Positions 4,696-5,227 of a DNA stretch of 5,227 bases are shown one piece after another. The translations under genes and the position numbers were made by a program. How positions within the stretch are numbered: the first letter of the stretch is position 1; each line of letters starts with the position of its first letter. The stretch is from NCBI GenBank assembly GCA_029256005.1, contig JAQSYS010000159.1:1-5227 (forward strand), written 5' to 3'. The notes beneath the pieces were generated by a model, which saw only the letters and a program-made list of their open reading frames with translations, had not been told where the DNA came from and did not search any database. The stretch comes from Sedimentibacter sp. (GTDB lineage Bacteria; Bacillota; Clostridia; Tissierellales; Sedimentibacteraceae).

Positions 4696-5227
4696 ATGAA
4701 AGAGATAGTATTTGCTGGCTTAGGTGGACAGGGAATATTAACATCAGGTCTAGTTATTTCACAGATAGCAGTTTTTAAGGGAATGAATGCAACTTGGATA
4801 CCATCCTATGGTGCTGCAATGAGAGGCGGAACAGCCAACTGTACTGTAAAATTCGGATTTGGAAAAGTATACAACCCTGGACAAGAGGAGCCTGATATTC
4901 TTCTTGCAATGAATAATCCTTCTTTTCTAAAATTTATAAAAATAGTAGCTCCTGGCGGTGTAGTTGTAATAGATAAAAATATAGTTACATGTGACACCAA
5001 TATTAGAAATGATGTAAAAATAATAGCAGTTCCAAGCATCACAATGGCTCAGGAAATAGGTCATGCTAAAGGTGCGAACATTATCATGGCAGGAGTAATT
5101 GCAAAGGCCACTGGTGAATTCACTGAAGATGAAGGAATCAAGGGTATGAATGATATGTTTAACAAAAAAGGCAAAAGTAAGTATGAAGAAATGAATACAA
5201 AAGCATTTAAATTAGGATTTAATTTCA
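4696..5227 (+). CDS. 2-oxoacid:ferredoxin oxidoreductase, gamma subunit, nearly complete at right edge
   Basis: The ATG at 4696 follows GGAGGT (4681-4686) by 9 nt and lies 2 nt after the beta stop codon. The frame stays open for 177 codons to the window edge, so only a few residues are probably missing, given a usual family length near 180. The protein begins MKEIVFAGLGGQGILTSGLV; the GLGGQG loop (8-13) and PSYGAAMRGGTANC (36-49) are the signatures of the POR gamma-type catalytic domain (KorC/VorC). EEPDILLAMNNPSF (64-77) and the PGGVVVIDKN strand (86-95) also fit. This domain is linked with CoA handling in the family. PSYGAAMRGG departs from the PSYGPEMRGG form I associate with typical members. 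It is the fourth gene of the delta-alpha-beta-gamma operon; whether further genes follow cannot be seen. Confidence 0.92.
   Translation, partial: MKEIVFAGLGGQGILTSGLVISQIAVFKGMNATWIPSYGAAMRGGTANCTVKFGFGKVYNPGQEEPDILLAMNNPSFLKFIKIVAPGGVVVIDKNIVTCDTNIRNDVKIIAVPSITMAQEIGHAKGANIIMAGVIAKATGEFTEDEGIKGMNDMFNKKGKSKYEEMNTKAFKLGFNF

Noticed and set aside
4214..5042. Open frames antisense to the beta and gamma subunit genes
   Set aside because: The sense frames carry clear family motifs throughout. The antisense translations show no domain and no plausible initiation site.

Overview
The window looks like chromosomal DNA from a low-GC, Gram-positive anaerobe, most likely a member of the Clostridia. The reasons are the strong AT bias, GGAGG-type ribosome binding sites before every gene, one TTG start, consensus vegetative promoters, a clostridial-type chemoreceptor and a ferredoxin-dependent 2-oxoacid oxidoreductase. 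The species cannot be named from this sequence.

Layout. Positions 1-152 (minus strand) hold the first 51 codons of a nitronate monooxygenase-family flavoprotein, cut by the left edge and preceded by a near-perfect vegetative promoter (195-223). Positions 153-508 are a very AT-rich divergent intergenic region without a gene. Positions 509-2557 (plus) encode a 682-residue transmembrane methyl-accepting chemotaxis protein with a dCache sensor. A 116-bp gap follows, containing a consensus-like promoter (2615-2643). Next is a tight four-gene operon for a 2-oxoacid:ferredoxin oxidoreductase of the 2-ketoisovalerate/2-oxoglutarate type, in the order delta (2674-2883), alpha (2887-3948), beta (3950-4693) and gamma (4696 to the right edge, nearly complete).

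How the genes work together. The four operon products should form one cytoplasmic enzyme that oxidatively decarboxylates a 2-oxoacid to an acyl-CoA, CO2 and reduced ferredoxin. This is typically a step in amino-acid fermentation. Several positions that I remember as conserved in VorB/KorA, KorB and KorC are changed here in all three catalytic subunits, so the substrate is uncertain. The chemoreceptor signals through CheA/CheW encoded elsewhere. Whether it senses a substrate of the neighbouring pathway is speculation.

The most unusual structure is a long inverted repeat flanking exactly the chemoreceptor gene: 407-437 against 2575-2605, with 28 of 31 positions matching and a perfect 14-bp core. 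It could mark an invertible or once-mobile chemoreceptor cassette, two copies of a dispersed small repeat, or a shared regulatory site. The window contains no recombinase, and I see no target-site duplication. The rest of the window reads as ordinary clostridial housekeeping and catabolic DNA.
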